Shown: positions 32,899 to 42,050, counted from the first letter of the stretch. The stretch is 64,000 bases of DNA from Vallitalea okinawensis (GCF_002964605.1 NZ_PQDH01000002.1:248001-312000), one strand, 5' to 3'. The notes: generated from the letters alone by a model not told the origin. Numbers and translations are program-made.

Positions 32899-33573
32899 CT
32901 ATCCTTTTTTCTTAGCTTCCATTGATTCATTGATATGAACGAAATGATGACGTGTGGCTGGCATAAGCAAGATGCCTGCTACTGTTTTTTTGCCCCAGAA
33001 GTCAAGTAACCAAAGAGCTTCTTCATGATTTGCTACTGCTCCTAGTTCCATGATCTTTATAAGACCGCTTTCAAGGACTTTTACTTTTAGATCTTTATAG
33101 TCTAGTGAAGCAACAATCTTTCGTGTCTTTTTTCCAACAGCGTTTCTGTAACCTCTTAATGACTGTATATCTATTGATTCACTGAAATTGAGTATGCCTT
33201 CTGAATCTAATGCATTACCTGTATCATAGATGGATGAATTAATTCTCTCTTTCCAATTTTCTTGATCAATCACCTGCTCTTCTCCAGCAACAAGAAGATT
33301 CATGGTGATGTCTTCAATACGTGCTGAATGCCACATACCATAAGCAACGGTTCGACCTTTTTTATTCTGTCCTTTTCGGAAAGAGGTATCATTTAAATCT
33401 TCCCATAATTCGTCTTCAAAGGTTCTACCTTCTAAGCCAGACACCTCTGAAGCATGTACTCCAGCGTGTTGATCCATAAATAACACTATACTCTCTTCAA
33501 AAGTTGACTCCTTCTTGAATAACTCTCTTAACTGTTTCTGATTTTCATTCCATGTTTTTCTCGTGAACTCCAC
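32899..33573 (-). CDS. DinB-superfamily protein
   Basis: 224 residues resembling the DinB/YfiT four-helix-bundle superfamily. His residues that could bind a metal occur in MWHSARIEDI (about residue 80) and near the C-terminus in PATRHHFVHINES (about residue 208), as in the family. DinB-like proteins include metal-dependent thiol transferases; this one's reaction is unknown. The start is a GTG with AAGGTGAT upstream. It is the last gene of a three-gene unit with an AraC-type regulator (25 nt apart) and a transglutaminase-like gene. Confidence 0.65.
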   Translation of the reverse strand: MEFTRKTWNENQKQLRELFKKESTFEESIVLFMDQHAGVHASEVSGLEGRTFEDELWEDLNDTSFRKGQNKKGRTVAYGMWHSARIEDITMNLLVAGEEQVIDQENWKERINSSIYDTGNALDSEGILNFSESIDIQSLRGYRNAVGKKTRKIVASLDYKDLKVKVLESGLIKIMELGAVANHEEALWLLDFWGKKTVAGILLMPATRHHFVHINESMEAKKKG

Positions 33574-33598
33574 TGTTTATCACCTTCTATTATAACTT

Positions 33599-34471
33599 TT
33601 ATAATATCTCATCTGCTTTAGCAAGAATCGGTATATAAAGGTCAGCAACAAGTTTTCCTTGATGAGAATAGTAATATTCTATATCGTGAGTTCCAGCATG
33701 TTTATATGATGATTCATTGAGCCAGATGGTATAAATATAGTCCCAAGTTTTCTGTACACTTTCAGTTATTGGTCCGATGGTTTTGAATATTGCATAGAGT
33801 GAGCCTTCTAGCTTATGAACAGTCATATTTTCAGGAACATGATCAGTTGAATGCACTTCATGTCCAATCATATAGTCGAAGTTAACTCCCTCTGATGGTA
33901 TACAAATGCCCATGCACTCATTTTCATATTTACTATCTTTAATTTGCTCCCATGCCCTCTCCTTAACCCATTCATTCCATAGTAATGGGATCTCTTTAAG
34001 ATTACTGCCATCTGCTTTCATCTGATATTTCTTACCAATTACATATCTATTAGGTAATTTACGATATGCTGGCTGCATACCTTCTGTTCTTTGTTTATAT
34101 TGAAACATCATATAATCAAAAGTGATAGGTTCTCTTATATGGTACAAAGCACAATTTTGTCTCACTTCAGAAGGATTTCTCCCATAGACTTGTTTAAAAG
34201 CTCTACTAAAGGCTTCCCTTGATTGATAACCATATTTGACTGCGATATCAATTACAGGTTCATTGGTATGTGTTAATTCTTTCGCCGCTTCAGTAATTCT
34301 TCTTTTTCTTATATAATCTTTGATGGAATCACCTACTGTACCTTTAAAGATACGTTGGAAATGATAAAGTGAATAACCAACTTCTCTAGCAAGGACAGCT
34401 AAATCAATGTCATCATTCAAATGTTTTTCTATATAATCTAATGCTTTTTCGAGTGCGTTAAGATATGACAT
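33599..34471 (-). CDS. AraC-family regulator with GyrI-like effector domain
   Basis: 290 residues. The N-terminal AraC double helix-turn-helix (ALDYIEKHLNDDIDLAVLAR, GYSLYHFQRIFKGTVGDSIK, AFSRAFKQVYGRNPSEVR) is followed by an effector domain of about 165 residues of the GyrI/Rob type, with the motif YAIFKTIGPITESVQKTWDY. This is the Rob/SoxS-like group that senses small amphipathic compounds. It sits 11 nt after the transglutaminase gene and probably regulates its own operon. AGGTGGGGGTTAG precedes the ATG. Confidence 0.9.
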   Translation of the reverse strand: MSYLNALEKALDYIEKHLNDDIDLAVLAREVGYSLYHFQRIFKGTVGDSIKDYIRKRRITEAAKELTHTNEPVIDIAVKYGYQSREAFSRAFKQVYGRNPSEVRQNCALYHIREPITFDYMMFQYKQRTEGMQPAYRKLPNRYVIGKKYQMKADGSNLKEIPLLWNEWVKERAWEQIKDSKYENECMGICIPSEGVNFDYMIGHEVHSTDHVPENMTVHKLEGSLYAIFKTIGPITESVQKTWDYIYTIWLNESSYKHAGTHDIEYYYSHQGKLVADLYIPILAKADEIL

Positions 34472-34482
34472 CTAACCCCCAC

Positions 34483-35349
34483 CTATTTTAAACAATTAAT
34501 AACTTCATTTAAATTATCTGGTACTTTTATTGTATCATGTTCCGTTACAAATGTGTATAAAGCATCAAAATCACCATCTACATGTAGAGCATATTCAGCT
34601 AACTGATCCATGATCAAATAGTCTTTTTCACTCCATTCAGAAACTGGTAAGCTCTTATATCCTTTCCAACTATCCCATGGTTGCATGGGCATCTTTACTA
34701 ATGCATTAGCATCAAGGAGTAGGTTACTAATTAAATACTCATAACCCCACCATTTAAATATCCCAAATAGTTCAGGATTCACTTTACCTTCACGGCACAT
34801 CTTCCAAGCCCTTGGTGCAATAATAAAATCGCCATTACCTACATCCAATGAATTAAAAGATATCCCCAATTCATTTTGCTGAAAATCATCAAGTTGTGCA
34901 TCCACTAAAATCCACCGTTTTTTATCTTCACACCAATACTCTAGAACCCAGTGGTCAATATATTTATCTTTTTCAAAATAAGTAGCGAAGCCACATCGTG
35001 CCCTTGCTGGAATACCGACTTCTCTACAAAGAGCAGCTGCAACAACTGAAAAGTCACGACATATTGAAATCATTTTATCTTTCAATTCTTTTTGATCCGT
35101 TATGTGTTCATATCCTACTTTATTTAAATGAATTAGCTTTTCTTCTACACTTCTTACCCAAGGCTCTTTGACATTTTCTTCATCTAACTCTATTCCGTAC
35201 CGTTTTGCCCAATGTTGATGCAATAGAATATTTTGTACAGTTAAAACGATACCTTTTATATCATGAGGTAGGTCTATAACCATATGTTGATTAGTCTTTA
35301 TCTCAGTCATCCTACCATGTGCCTTATAATAATCAAGTATTTTTTCCAT
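34483..35349 (-). CDS. Transglutaminase-like domain protein
   Basis: 288 residues with a transglutaminase/protease-like core in the centre. The catalytic triad is plausible: Cys in VVAAALCREVGIPARARCGF (about residue 113), His in YIDHWVLEYWCED and Asp in RWILVDAQLDDF. No signal peptide, so a cytosolic protein. The family includes peptidases and acyl-transfer enzymes; the substrate cannot be named. It is the first gene of a probable operon with the AraC regulator and DinB-like genes. GGAGG lies 9 nt before the ATG. Confidence 0.8.
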   Translation of the reverse strand: MEKILDYYKAHGRMTEIKTNQHMVIDLPHDIKGIVLTVQNILLHQHWAKRYGIELDEENVKEPWVRSVEEKLIHLNKVGYEHITDQKELKDKMISICRDFSVVAAALCREVGIPARARCGFATYFEKDKYIDHWVLEYWCEDKKRWILVDAQLDDFQQNELGISFNSLDVGNGDFIIAPRAWKMCREGKVNPELFGIFKWWGYEYLISNLLLDANALVKMPMQPWDSWKGYKSLPVSEWSEKDYLIMDQLAEYALHVDGDFDALYTFVTEHDTIKVPDNLNEVINCLK

Positions 35350-35495
35350 TCAAAAATACCTCCACTCACTTAACATTTTTTATAACATATTTTGAAGATA
35401 TATACCAACATATTGTTATACGATGATACGCACTAAAACTACCAATATATAAATCACTATTTAGACTAACATACATTAATTACTAGTTTATTTTA

Positions 35496-36335
35496 TTAAC
35501 AAGTTTCTACTGTTAATGGAGTTGGCTGTTTCCCGTCTATATCTGTAAAACCATATTCGCTTGCTAATTTTGCAGCTATGCATACCTTTCCAGTCTTTGT
35601 TATTACATTTGAATCTAATGCCAATGCAACTACAGCTCTACCTATAAATTCAGGAGATTCAGAATTAGATAAGTCTAAGTAATCCTGAGCCGCTAAAACC
35701 GATTCTGTTCTTACTAAACCTGGATATAGAGAGATTACAGTAACATTATATTTTTCAAGTTCATAAGCCATCGTTGCAGTCATTTTATCAGTAGCAGCCT
35801 TTGCAGTTCCATAAGCAACACCTCTATCATTCTTTTGTGAAGCCCAGAATGAAATATTTACAATCAAACTAGAGTTTTGTTTAATCATAGTTGGTGCTGC
35901 TAAGTGGCTTGTCACATAATGTGCCCTAACACCAGCATCAAACATACTATTCCAACGTGAGATGGGAATCGTCCAAAATTCTTCTTCTTTCCAAAATTCA
36001 GTACCATTATTAAAATGTTCATATCCTCCCCAAACATTGTTCACAAGTATATCAATTTTTCCGTGTTCAGTATTTATTATATTAATAACTTTTTCTACTT
36101 CTAAGTCAATAGTATGATCACACTTTAAGCCAAAAGCCATACCTCCATATTTTCTTACTTCATTTTCAGTTTCACTTAACGATCCTGCAAGTTTAACTGC
36201 ACCTTTATACTCATTTTCCGTTCTTCCAGTAAAATAAACTGTCGCTCCAGCTTTTGCAAGGGCAATTACAATCCCTTTACCAATGCCTCTAGTTGCACCT
36301 GTAACAAGTGCTACTTTCCCATTTAAACCTTTCAT
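35496..36335 (-). CDS. Short-chain dehydrogenase/reductase, DHRS1-like
   Basis: 279 residues with the NAD(P) motif TGATRGIGKGIVIAL and the catalytic Ser/Tyr/Lys (SFWAS ... YGTAKAATDKM, Tyr about residue 174). The insert NVWGGYEHFNNGTEFWKE and the GLVRTESV region match the DHRS1-like SDR group. Arg at TGRTENEY, after strand 2, suggests NADPH preference. It is a single-gene unit between the transglutaminase operon and the DsrE gene. The substrate is unknown; a carbonyl reductase role is likely. Confidence 0.88.
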   Translation of the reverse strand: MKGLNGKVALVTGATRGIGKGIVIALAKAGATVYFTGRTENEYKGAVKLAGSLSETENEVRKYGGMAFGLKCDHTIDLEVEKVINIINTEHGKIDILVNNVWGGYEHFNNGTEFWKEEEFWTIPISRWNSMFDAGVRAHYVTSHLAAPTMIKQNSSLIVNISFWASQKNDRGVAYGTAKAATDKMTATMAYELEKYNVTVISLYPGLVRTESVLAAQDYLDLSNSESPEFIGRAVVALALDSNVITKTGKVCIAAKLASEYGFTDIDGKQPTPLTVETC

Positions 36336-36430
36336 ATCTACTCACCTCTCTTATGGCATAATAAAAATTTAGCTGACATAAGTATATCAATCAATATAAC
36401 TGAATGAGTGATATTTTGTGCGATAAGTAT

Positions 36431-36463
36431 AAAAAAAGAGAAGGCTTTAAGCCTTCCCTCTAT
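36431..36463 (-). terminator. Intrinsic terminator of the DsrE/YedF-like gene
   Basis: Stem GAGGGAAGGC / GCCTTCTCT with a short loop, followed by TTTTTTT on the minus strand, directly after the stop codon. Confidence 0.8.
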
Positions 36464-36795
36464 ACCGTGATGACTTTATCATAAGTCATCATTAGTTCTA
36501 CTATTTCTCCCATATCTGTACTACGTCCAACTTTCACTTGATCAGCTAAATGATAATGGTTAAGGCAGGTTCCACATGCTAGGATATCTACCCCTTTCTC
36601 ATAAAGACCATTTAAAGCATCTAATACCATTGAACCTTTAGCAACAAGCTTAGCTCCCGAATTATAGCAGACAATCGTGTCAGGCATTTCATCGCGAACC
36701 CATAGTTTTTTAAGGTAAGCACCCATCAGTCTTTTGCCTAGTTCATCATCACCTTTACCGAAAGATTCATTATTGATTACTATTAACGTTTTCAT
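36460..36795 (-). CDS. yedF: DsrE-fold sulfurtransferase-like protein, YedF C-terminal type
   Basis: 111 residues matching the DsrE/DsrF-like half of YedF, a protein linked to selenium or sulfur relay: LIVINNESFGKGDDELGKRL, then DILACGTCLNHYHL with a CxxC pair near residue 78. The TusA-like N-terminal half of full YedF is absent, so this is the stand-alone form. I use ATG 36795 (GGGAG seven nt upstream); the frame can be extended to 36834 without support. Its promoter carries a palindrome sharing 13 bp with the FNT operator. Confidence 0.75.
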   Translation of the reverse strand: MKTLIVINNESFGKGDDELGKRLMGAYLKKLWVRDEMPDTIVCYNSGAKLVAKGSMVLDALNGLYEKGVDILACGTCLNHYHLADQVKVGRSTDMGEIVELMMTYDKVITV

Positions 36796-36837
36796 TCTAA
36801 TACTCCCATCTAAATGTCTATTGCTATAGAACAACTC

Positions 36838-36850
36838 TATACAGTATACA
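36838..36850 (-). promoter_or_regulatory. Candidate operator in the DsrE/YedF promoter
   Basis: TGTATACTGTATA on the minus strand, an imperfect palindrome identical over 13 bp to the core of the FNT operator at 11557-11575. It overlaps a plausible -10 (TATACT), which lies 18 bp after TTGTAA. Confidence 0.5.
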
Positions 36851-36907
36851 CTATTACAACGTCATTTTACAATAAGAAAGCGATAAACAGAAATACTTAG
36901 ACTCTAC

Positions 36908-36941
36908 AAAGCACCTATACCAATACTCGTATAGGTGCTTT
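36908..36941 (-). terminator. Intrinsic terminator of the TRAP transporter operon
   Basis: A 13-bp perfect stem, AAAGCACCTATAC / GTATAGGTGCTTT, with an 8-nt loop. It lies 17 nt after the dctM stop codon. Confidence 0.75.
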
Positions 36942-36957
36942 GATATTAAGATTAACC

Positions 36958-38241
36958 TTACATTAATAACTCTGGTAAGAATGTTACTAAACCTGGTAAG
37001 AATGTAATCAAGAGTGCTGAGGCTATCAATGCTATGATGAATGGCCATCCTTTTCTCAAGAACTCTACAACTGAAACTTCACTAATGGTACATGTAAGAT
37101 ACATAATCGAACCAAATGGTGGTGTTATTCCTCCTACAGCTATGGTACAGATCATAACGAAACCAAAGTGGATTGGATCTATTCCTATGGCTTGTGATGC
37201 TGGGAATAGAAGTGGAGTTGCAATCATTAATAATGCAGTTCCTTCTAAGAACATTCCCATGATTAATAAGAAGGCATTTATCATTAGTAGGAATAATATT
37301 TTATTATCTGTAAAATTAACTATCATTTCTGTAAGTACTTGTGGTATTCTCTCCCATGATAAATAGGCTCCAAAAACATTAGCAGCTATAATAACAAACA
37401 TGATTGAAGATGTTGCTATAACTGATTCAATGAGTATCTTAGGTAGATCTTTGATGGATAACTCTTTATAAACGAATAATCCGATAAATAAGCAAACGAA
37501 TATAATAACAGCTCCTGCTTCAGTAGGAGTAAAAAATCCAAATCGTAATCCGAATATAATCATTATTGGCATAAACAATGCCCAGACACATTCTTTAAAA
37601 CTCACCCAAATTTCTTTTAAAGTAGCTCTCTTTTCTCTGCTTGGTTTATAGCCTTCTTTCTTGGAGATTATCGCCACAGTTGCTATTAATGTAAGGCACA
37701 TAACAAGTCCAGGGATAAACCCGCCTAGAAACATCTTACCGACAGATGAATTAGTAATTACAGCATATATAATCAAGGATACTCCTGGTGGAATAATTGG
37801 ACTGATTAATGATGAGGCCGCTGTTACTGCTGTAGAAAATCCACGGTTATAGCCTGCTTTATCCATTTGAGGAACTAAGATTTTACATTGCATTGCTGCA
37901 TCTGCACTGGCTGAGCCTGAGATACCTCCTAGTAGTGTACTAAGCAATACGTTAACATGACCAAGCCCACCACTCATATGCCCAGTCAATGTATCACAAA
38001 ACTTCATCAACCTTTTACTTATACCAGAATAGTTCATAATGACACCAATCGTAACAAAAAAAGGAACTGCTAATAACGTAAATGATTCATTAGATGCTAC
38101 CATCTTTTGGACAACTAAATGGATCGGTAGTGACTGATCAAAGAAAACAAAATAGGCAAAAGTTGAAATCAGCATTGAAATCGCAACAGGTATTTCTAAC
38201 AAAAATAACACAAAACATAAGATAATAGGTAGTATTACCAT
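36958..38241 (-). CDS. dctM: TRAP transporter large permease (DctM)
   Basis: 427 residues, about 12 membrane helices, with DctM signatures: HMSGGLGHVNVLLSTLLGGI, GSASADAAMQCKILVPQM and GGITPPFGSIMYLTC. It is the transport subunit of a sodium-driven binding-protein-dependent (TRAP) importer for organic acids. The ATG shares a base with the dctQ stop codon, so translation is coupled. Last gene of PHP-dctP-dctQ-dctM. Confidence 0.95.
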   Translation of the reverse strand: MVILPIILCFVLFLLEIPVAISMLISTFAYFVFFDQSLPIHLVVQKMVASNESFTLLAVPFFVTIGVIMNYSGISKRLMKFCDTLTGHMSGGLGHVNVLLSTLLGGISGSASADAAMQCKILVPQMDKAGYNRGFSTAVTAASSLISPIIPPGVSLIIYAVITNSSVGKMFLGGFIPGLVMCLTLIATVAIISKKEGYKPSREKRATLKEIWVSFKECVWALFMPIMIIFGLRFGFFTPTEAGAVIIFVCLFIGLFVYKELSIKDLPKILIESVIATSSIMFVIIAANVFGAYLSWERIPQVLTEMIVNFTDNKILFLLMINAFLLIMGMFLEGTALLMIATPLLFPASQAIGIDPIHFGFVMICTIAVGGITPPFGSIMYLTCTISEVSVVEFLRKGWPFIIALIASALLITFLPGLVTFLPELLM

Positions 38242-38720
38242 TACGCAGCCCCCCTCCCTTTTCTGATGTCATTGACTATATTTCTTATTAAATGAATTGT
38301 CATAAACAAGAAGCCCAGAATAACGGATAAGTCAATATAGAAATAAGAAATGTTTAATAAGGATGTTGTCTTTTGAATTGCTCCCATTGCTAATATATAA
38401 GCGTAGTAGATTATGTACATATTGAATAGCAAGACCACTATGTCTGTCACTATATTAAGCACTCGCTTTATTTTCTCTGGTAATGTGCTAACGATAAAAT
38501 CTATTCGTATATGTTTGCTACGTTTATAAACAACACTAATACCTAGAAATGTTACCCATACAAATCCTGTAATCGCCAATTCTTCTAGTTGACCAAAACG
38601 CTTTCCAATAGTCCACCCTAAAAATGTATTAATCATTACAGCAATTATCGTAACACTTAAAGCAATAGAGCAGATGATTTCTTCAAGATTATTGAGTATG
38701 AGCTTTGCTTTCGTCCTCAT
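38241..38720 (-). CDS. dctQ: TRAP transporter small permease (DctQ)
   Basis: 159 residues with four membrane helices in the typical DctQ pattern (EIICSIALSVTIIAVMINTF, ELAITGFVWVTFLGISVVY with R/K after it, HIRIDFIV). It pairs with DctM in the membrane. AGGGGGGCATTAAAG precedes the ATG. Separated from dctP by 64 nt containing a strong hairpin. Confidence 0.92.
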   Translation of the reverse strand: MRTKAKLILNNLEEIICSIALSVTIIAVMINTFLGWTIGKRFGQLEELAITGFVWVTFLGISVVYKRSKHIRIDFIVSTLPEKIKRVLNIVTDIVVLLFNMYIIYYAYILAMGAIQKTTSLLNISYFYIDLSVILGFLFMTIHLIRNIVNDIRKGRGAA

Positions 38721-38743
38721 CTTTAATGCCCCCCTAAATAATA

Positions 38744-38776
38744 TCAGGGTATATTTCCTAGGGAGATATACCCTGA
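38744..38776 (-). other. Intercistronic hairpin between dctP and dctQ
   Basis: An 11-bp perfect stem, TCAGGGTATAT / ATATACCCTGA, with an 11-nt loop and no T run after it. Such hairpins after binding-protein genes protect the upstream message or cause partial termination, giving more binding protein than permease. Confidence 0.65.
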
Positions 38777-38784
38777 ACCTTGTT

Positions 38785-39813
38785 CTACTTGTTAACTTCA
38801 GCTATTGTATCAAGCAGCTCTTGACCAATTTCATATTCAAGTACAATGGATTTAGTTGCTTCTTGGAAAGAAGACTTATCCACTTCATTAAATGTAACAC
38901 CTTCAGCCATTAACTTCTCTTTAAACTCACTATCAGCTTTCTTAGCTAAATCATTTTGTACAACCTCTGCCTTAGCAATTTCTTCTGTGATGATTTCTTT
39001 GTATTCAGTAGGTAGTGTATCCCAATACTTAGTACCAATAAAAACACCAGATAAATCAATAATATGGGCCGTTTCTGTAACTACATTTTTAACCTCGAAC
39101 ATTTTAGCATTATAGATATTATTAGAAGTTCCTTCGATCGCGTCTACAACTCCTTGTTGTAATGATGTATATGTCTCACTCCAGTTGATACTAGATGGAT
39201 TAGTATTCATGAGTTCAAAAGGTTTAACAAATACAGGGTTACCAGGAACTCGAATCTTTAAGTTCTCAATATCTTCAACTGAATTAACAGGGTAATCAGT
39301 AAGTAGATTTCTAAATCCTGATACAAAATTCAATGATAATGTATGGATTCCAGCTGCATCAGCCTCTTCTTTTAGTTTACTAATAACTTCTGTATCCATT
39401 AATGCACTATACTCTTCAAAAGAACCGTATAAGAATGGTGCTTGTAAAGCTGCAAAATTTGGAACATAATCTGAAAATTGACCTGGTGATGAATAGAAAA
39501 TATATGGTGCACCAGCTATAACTGACTCAACTCCATCTTGATAAGATGATAACTCACCATTTGGATAAATTTGAATGTCAACCTTGCCACTTGTTCTTTC
39601 TTTAATCTTATCAGATGCGCCTTGTAGAGATATATGTACAGGATGATCGGTGGCAAGTACATGTCCAAGTTTAATAACATATTCTTCACCACTATCATTT
39701 TCTGCTTTACTATTCGTTTCGACTTGCTTATCGCTGGCTTCTTCCTGCCCACAACCTGTAAAAATACCAACTACTAAAATTAAACTCATTAAAATTGATA
39801 AAATCTTCTTCAT
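38785..39813 (-). CDS. dctP: TRAP transporter solute-binding lipoprotein (DctP)
   Basis: 342 residues from ATG 39813 (GGGAGGG six nt upstream). A lipoprotein signal ends at LVVGIFTGC. The mature part is the DctP fold: LGHVLATDHPVHISLQGASD, IQIYPNGELSSYQDGVESV and the signature region LLTDYPVNSVEDIENLKIRV with the Arg that normally binds the ligand carboxylate. This supports an organic or sugar acid substrate. It lies outside the membrane and delivers ligand to DctQM. The neighbouring PHP protein and RpiR regulator hint at a sugar-derived acid. Confidence 0.93.
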   Translation of the reverse strand: MKKILSILMSLILVVGIFTGCGQEEASDKQVETNSKAENDSGEEYVIKLGHVLATDHPVHISLQGASDKIKERTSGKVDIQIYPNGELSSYQDGVESVIAGAPYIFYSSPGQFSDYVPNFAALQAPFLYGSFEEYSALMDTEVISKLKEEADAAGIHTLSLNFVSGFRNLLTDYPVNSVEDIENLKIRVPGNPVFVKPFELMNTNPSSINWSETYTSLQQGVVDAIEGTSNNIYNAKMFEVKNVVTETAHIIDLSGVFIGTKYWDTLPTEYKEIITEEIAKAEVVQNDLAKKADSEFKEKLMAEGVTFNEVDKSSFQEATKSIVLEYEIGQELLDTIAEVNK

Positions 39814-39851
39814 TATTAACCCTCCCATAGTAAATTAGTTGCTTATATTAT

Positions 39852-40850
39852 TTATAAGAAGATTGGATTTGTCCATGCTTTATTACCATTAAAATCAGTA
39901 CATTCAACGCGAACATATCGCTCATCTCCGAATAATCTATACTCTGCAGCCGTTAAGCCTTCTTCATAGTTAAAAGACGACCAACCCCTTCGGTCGTAAG
40001 TTATAAAATCAATTCGTTTTACTTTGGAACATTTTACATTAACACAATTATCAATGATTTGATATTCTAGAATCTCAGGACCTGTTGATGAATAAAATCG
40101 ACCTTCTTTAAGTGCCATTGCTATACTATTTTTTGTTAGGTCTTTTGCTTTTACACATACCCACCCTTTGCAAGAAGCCCATCTCTCATGATCTTCCAAA
40201 ATCTTTTTACCACCAGGTATGTTAATGACATCTTTATTGTGATTATCATCTGCAGCAAATCCCCATACTTTCATACCCTTTCTTAATAATAAATCCCAAT
40301 AAACGACGCCCGTTCCTGTGTCATCACCATCAACAGCACATTGAGAATTATAGATTTCCAATGCAAAATAGTGGTCGATATTTAATAAATCTTCTGGTAA
40401 TAATCTAGACCAGATGGGATGATTCACTGTTACCATAACCCCTCGATTTATTAATGTATTCACCAGCTCTTGAGTATTTGAATGATATGTATCCAAATCA
40501 TTCAAAAGAGGTCTCATTATCTCACCTTTTTCGAACTTGTTACCATTCTCTTCATCATTAGGGCCTGATAAGCACAATAAGTGATATCCTCGAAAGTCTC
40601 CGCATTTATCTGGACTAGATGAAAGTAATGACTTTATCTCCATTCCTGGATACACGAGAAACTCTTCATCGTTTAGGTGATCTAAATCAGTAAACACATC
40701 GTGATCAGTAAAAGCCACGAAGGAATAACCGTTTCTTTTATAGATATCTTTGATTTCCTCAGGTGTATATGTACCATCAGAAACAGTTGTATGGCAATGC
40801 AAATTCCCTTTGAACCAAATTCCTTCATTTTCAAAGTTGTTAAAATTCAC
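39852..40850 (-). CDS. PHP-domain metal-dependent phosphoesterase-like protein
   Basis: 332 residues, first gene of the TRAP operon. PHP motifs: GNLHCHTTVSDG at the N-terminus, FVAFTDHDVF near residue 52, EIKSLL, VTVNHPIWSR and GFAADDNHN. These supply His/Asp ligands for the usual three-metal site, as in histidinol phosphatase or nucleoside phosphatases. A C-terminal beta domain of about 75 residues follows the PHP part. The start is a GTG preceded by GAGGTGAATCA. Co-transcription with a TRAP importer suggests it acts on the imported compound or its phosphate ester; that is inference. Confidence 0.82.
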   Translation of the reverse strand: MNFNNFENEGIWFKGNLHCHTTVSDGTYTPEEIKDIYKRNGYSFVAFTDHDVFTDLDHLNDEEFLVYPGMEIKSLLSSSPDKCGDFRGYHLLCLSGPNDEENGNKFEKGEIMRPLLNDLDTYHSNTQELVNTLINRGVMVTVNHPIWSRLLPEDLLNIDHYFALEIYNSQCAVDGDDTGTGVVYWDLLLRKGMKVWGFAADDNHNKDVINIPGGKKILEDHERWASCKGWVCVKAKDLTKNSIAMALKEGRFYSSTGPEILEYQIIDNCVNVKCSKVKRIDFITYDRRGWSSFNYEEGLTAAEYRLFGDERYVRVECTDFNGNKAWTNPIFL

Positions 40851-40916
40851 TGATTCACCTCATTTCAGTTTAAAATCCATGATCATTCAAAATACATAAT
40901 TACTTTTCACAATCAA

Positions 40917-40975
40917 ATACTATCACGTCATAGAATTTATGTCAATACTTTTATATTAATTAATGAATAAAATTC
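40917..40975 (-). promoter_or_regulatory. Promoter of the PHP-TRAP operon with upstream GAATaaaATTC box
   Basis: Minus strand -35 TTGACA (40940-40945), 17-bp spacer, -10 TAGTAT (40917-40922). The near-palindromic box TGAATAAAATTC (40964-40975) begins 18 bp upstream of the -35, a usual activator position. The same box precedes the MFS carrier promoter and overlaps the rpiR promoter. Confidence 0.6.
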
Positions 40976-41066
40976 TTTGATTGTGCGTTTTGTATTGTTT
41001 ATTGTGATTTTTATAACGATATCTATCCTTTATTACCAATATAATCAGGATTTTCATCGAATTCTA

Positions 41067-41095
41067 TTGAATAAAATTCGATGGGATGCTATAGT
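41067..41095 (+). promoter_or_regulatory. rpiR promoter overlapped by GAATaaaATTC box
   Basis: TTGAAT (41067-41072), 17-bp spacer, TATAGT (41090-41095). The box TGAATAAAATTC (41068-41079) covers the -35, as expected for autorepression. Wider symmetry (ATCGAATT ... AATTCGAT) surrounds it. Confidence 0.55.
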
Positions 41096-41118
41096 TATAA
41101 TGAAAGGAGAGCTGTCAA

Positions 41119-41970
41119 ATGCCTTCATATCAGAATCCGTATTTAATATTAAAGAATTTGTATCCCAATATGTATAACGTTGAAAAAAAGATTGCTGACT
41201 TTATTTTAGAAAATAAAGGATTAGTATCTTCAATGACAATTGCACATATTGCAAAAGAACTCAAAATAGCTGAATCCAGTATCGTTAGATTTAGCCAAAC
41301 TCTTGGCTATTCAGGCTTTACTGCATTAAAACTAAGTTTAGTGCGACACTCTGATAATTCAAGTTCTTCAATCTATGAAGATATTGATTTAGATGACGAT
41401 ATGGTCACAGTTACCAAAAAAGTATTTAACGGTAATATTAGCGTCCTTCAAGATTCATTGAATATGATCGACTTTGAGAAAATCAAAGAAGCCATTGATG
41501 CTATCGATAATGCTAAGAAAATTATTTTCTATGGTGTCGGTTCCTCCTCTACCATAGCTAATGATTTTTATTATCGCTTCATGCGAATCGGTTTACCTGC
41601 TCAAGCTATAACTGATCCTCATATCAGTTATTTATCTGCAAGTCTATTGGATGAGGATTGTGTAGCAATTGCCATATCTCATACGGGAAGAACTAAAGAA
41701 ATTATAGATAATATGAAGATGGCTAAAAGTAAGAATGCTACGACTATATCTGTTACAAGTTTTCTTAAAAGTCCTTTGAATGACTGCTCCGATATCGTGT
41801 TATGTATTTCATCGAAGGAAATTGAATCTTTAAATGAAGCTATAGCATCAAGAATTGCTCACATCACACTCCTTGATAGCATCTATGCTGGACTTGCCCT
41901 CAAACGGAAAGATAAAGTACTACCACTCATTCAAAACATGAATGATATTTTACAAAGGTCACGTCTATAG
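41119..41970 (+). CDS. MurR/RpiR-family transcriptional regulator
   Basis: 283 residues: an N-terminal RpiR helix-turn-helix (NVEKKIADFILENKGLVSSM, HIAKELKIAESSIVRFSQTL) and a C-terminal SIS domain (about residues 115-245; GVGSSSTIANDFYYRFMRI, AIAISHTGRTKEIIDNMKMA) that binds sugar phosphates. It is divergent from the PHP-TRAP operon and 1.4 kb from the MFS carrier promoter. Both carry the same box upstream of -35, so it probably activates them and represses itself. GAAAGGAGAGCTGTCAA precedes the ATG. Confidence 0.92.
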   Translation: MPSYQNPYLILKNLYPNMYNVEKKIADFILENKGLVSSMTIAHIAKELKIAESSIVRFSQTLGYSGFTALKLSLVRHSDNSSSSIYEDIDLDDDMVTVTKKVFNGNISVLQDSLNMIDFEKIKEAIDAIDNAKKIIFYGVGSSSTIANDFYYRFMRIGLPAQAITDPHISYLSASLLDEDCVAIAISHTGRTKEIIDNMKMAKSKNATTISVTSFLKSPLNDCSDIVLCISSKEIESLNEAIASRIAHITLLDSIYAGLALKRKDKVLPLIQNMNDILQRSRL

Positions 41971-41985
41971 CTTAAATAAACCAAA

Positions 41986-42041
41986 AGACCCTATATCAAA
42001 CTTGATTCTTCATTACTATAATCAAGTTTAATATAGGGTCT
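41986..42041 (+). terminator. Long-stem terminator after rpiR
   Basis: Arms of 22 nt (41986-42007 and 42020-42041) match at 21 of 22 positions, from AGACCCTATAT to ATATAGGGTCT, with a 12-nt loop and TTCTTATTTT after it. It could also serve the convergent MFS gene. Confidence 0.8.
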
Positions 42042-42050
42042 TTCTTATTT

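Noticed and set aside
40977-41177. 66-codon plus-strand frame before rpiR
   Set aside because: It covers the operator and rpiR promoter region, starts at a TTG and runs into rpiR in another frame; no ribosome binding site.
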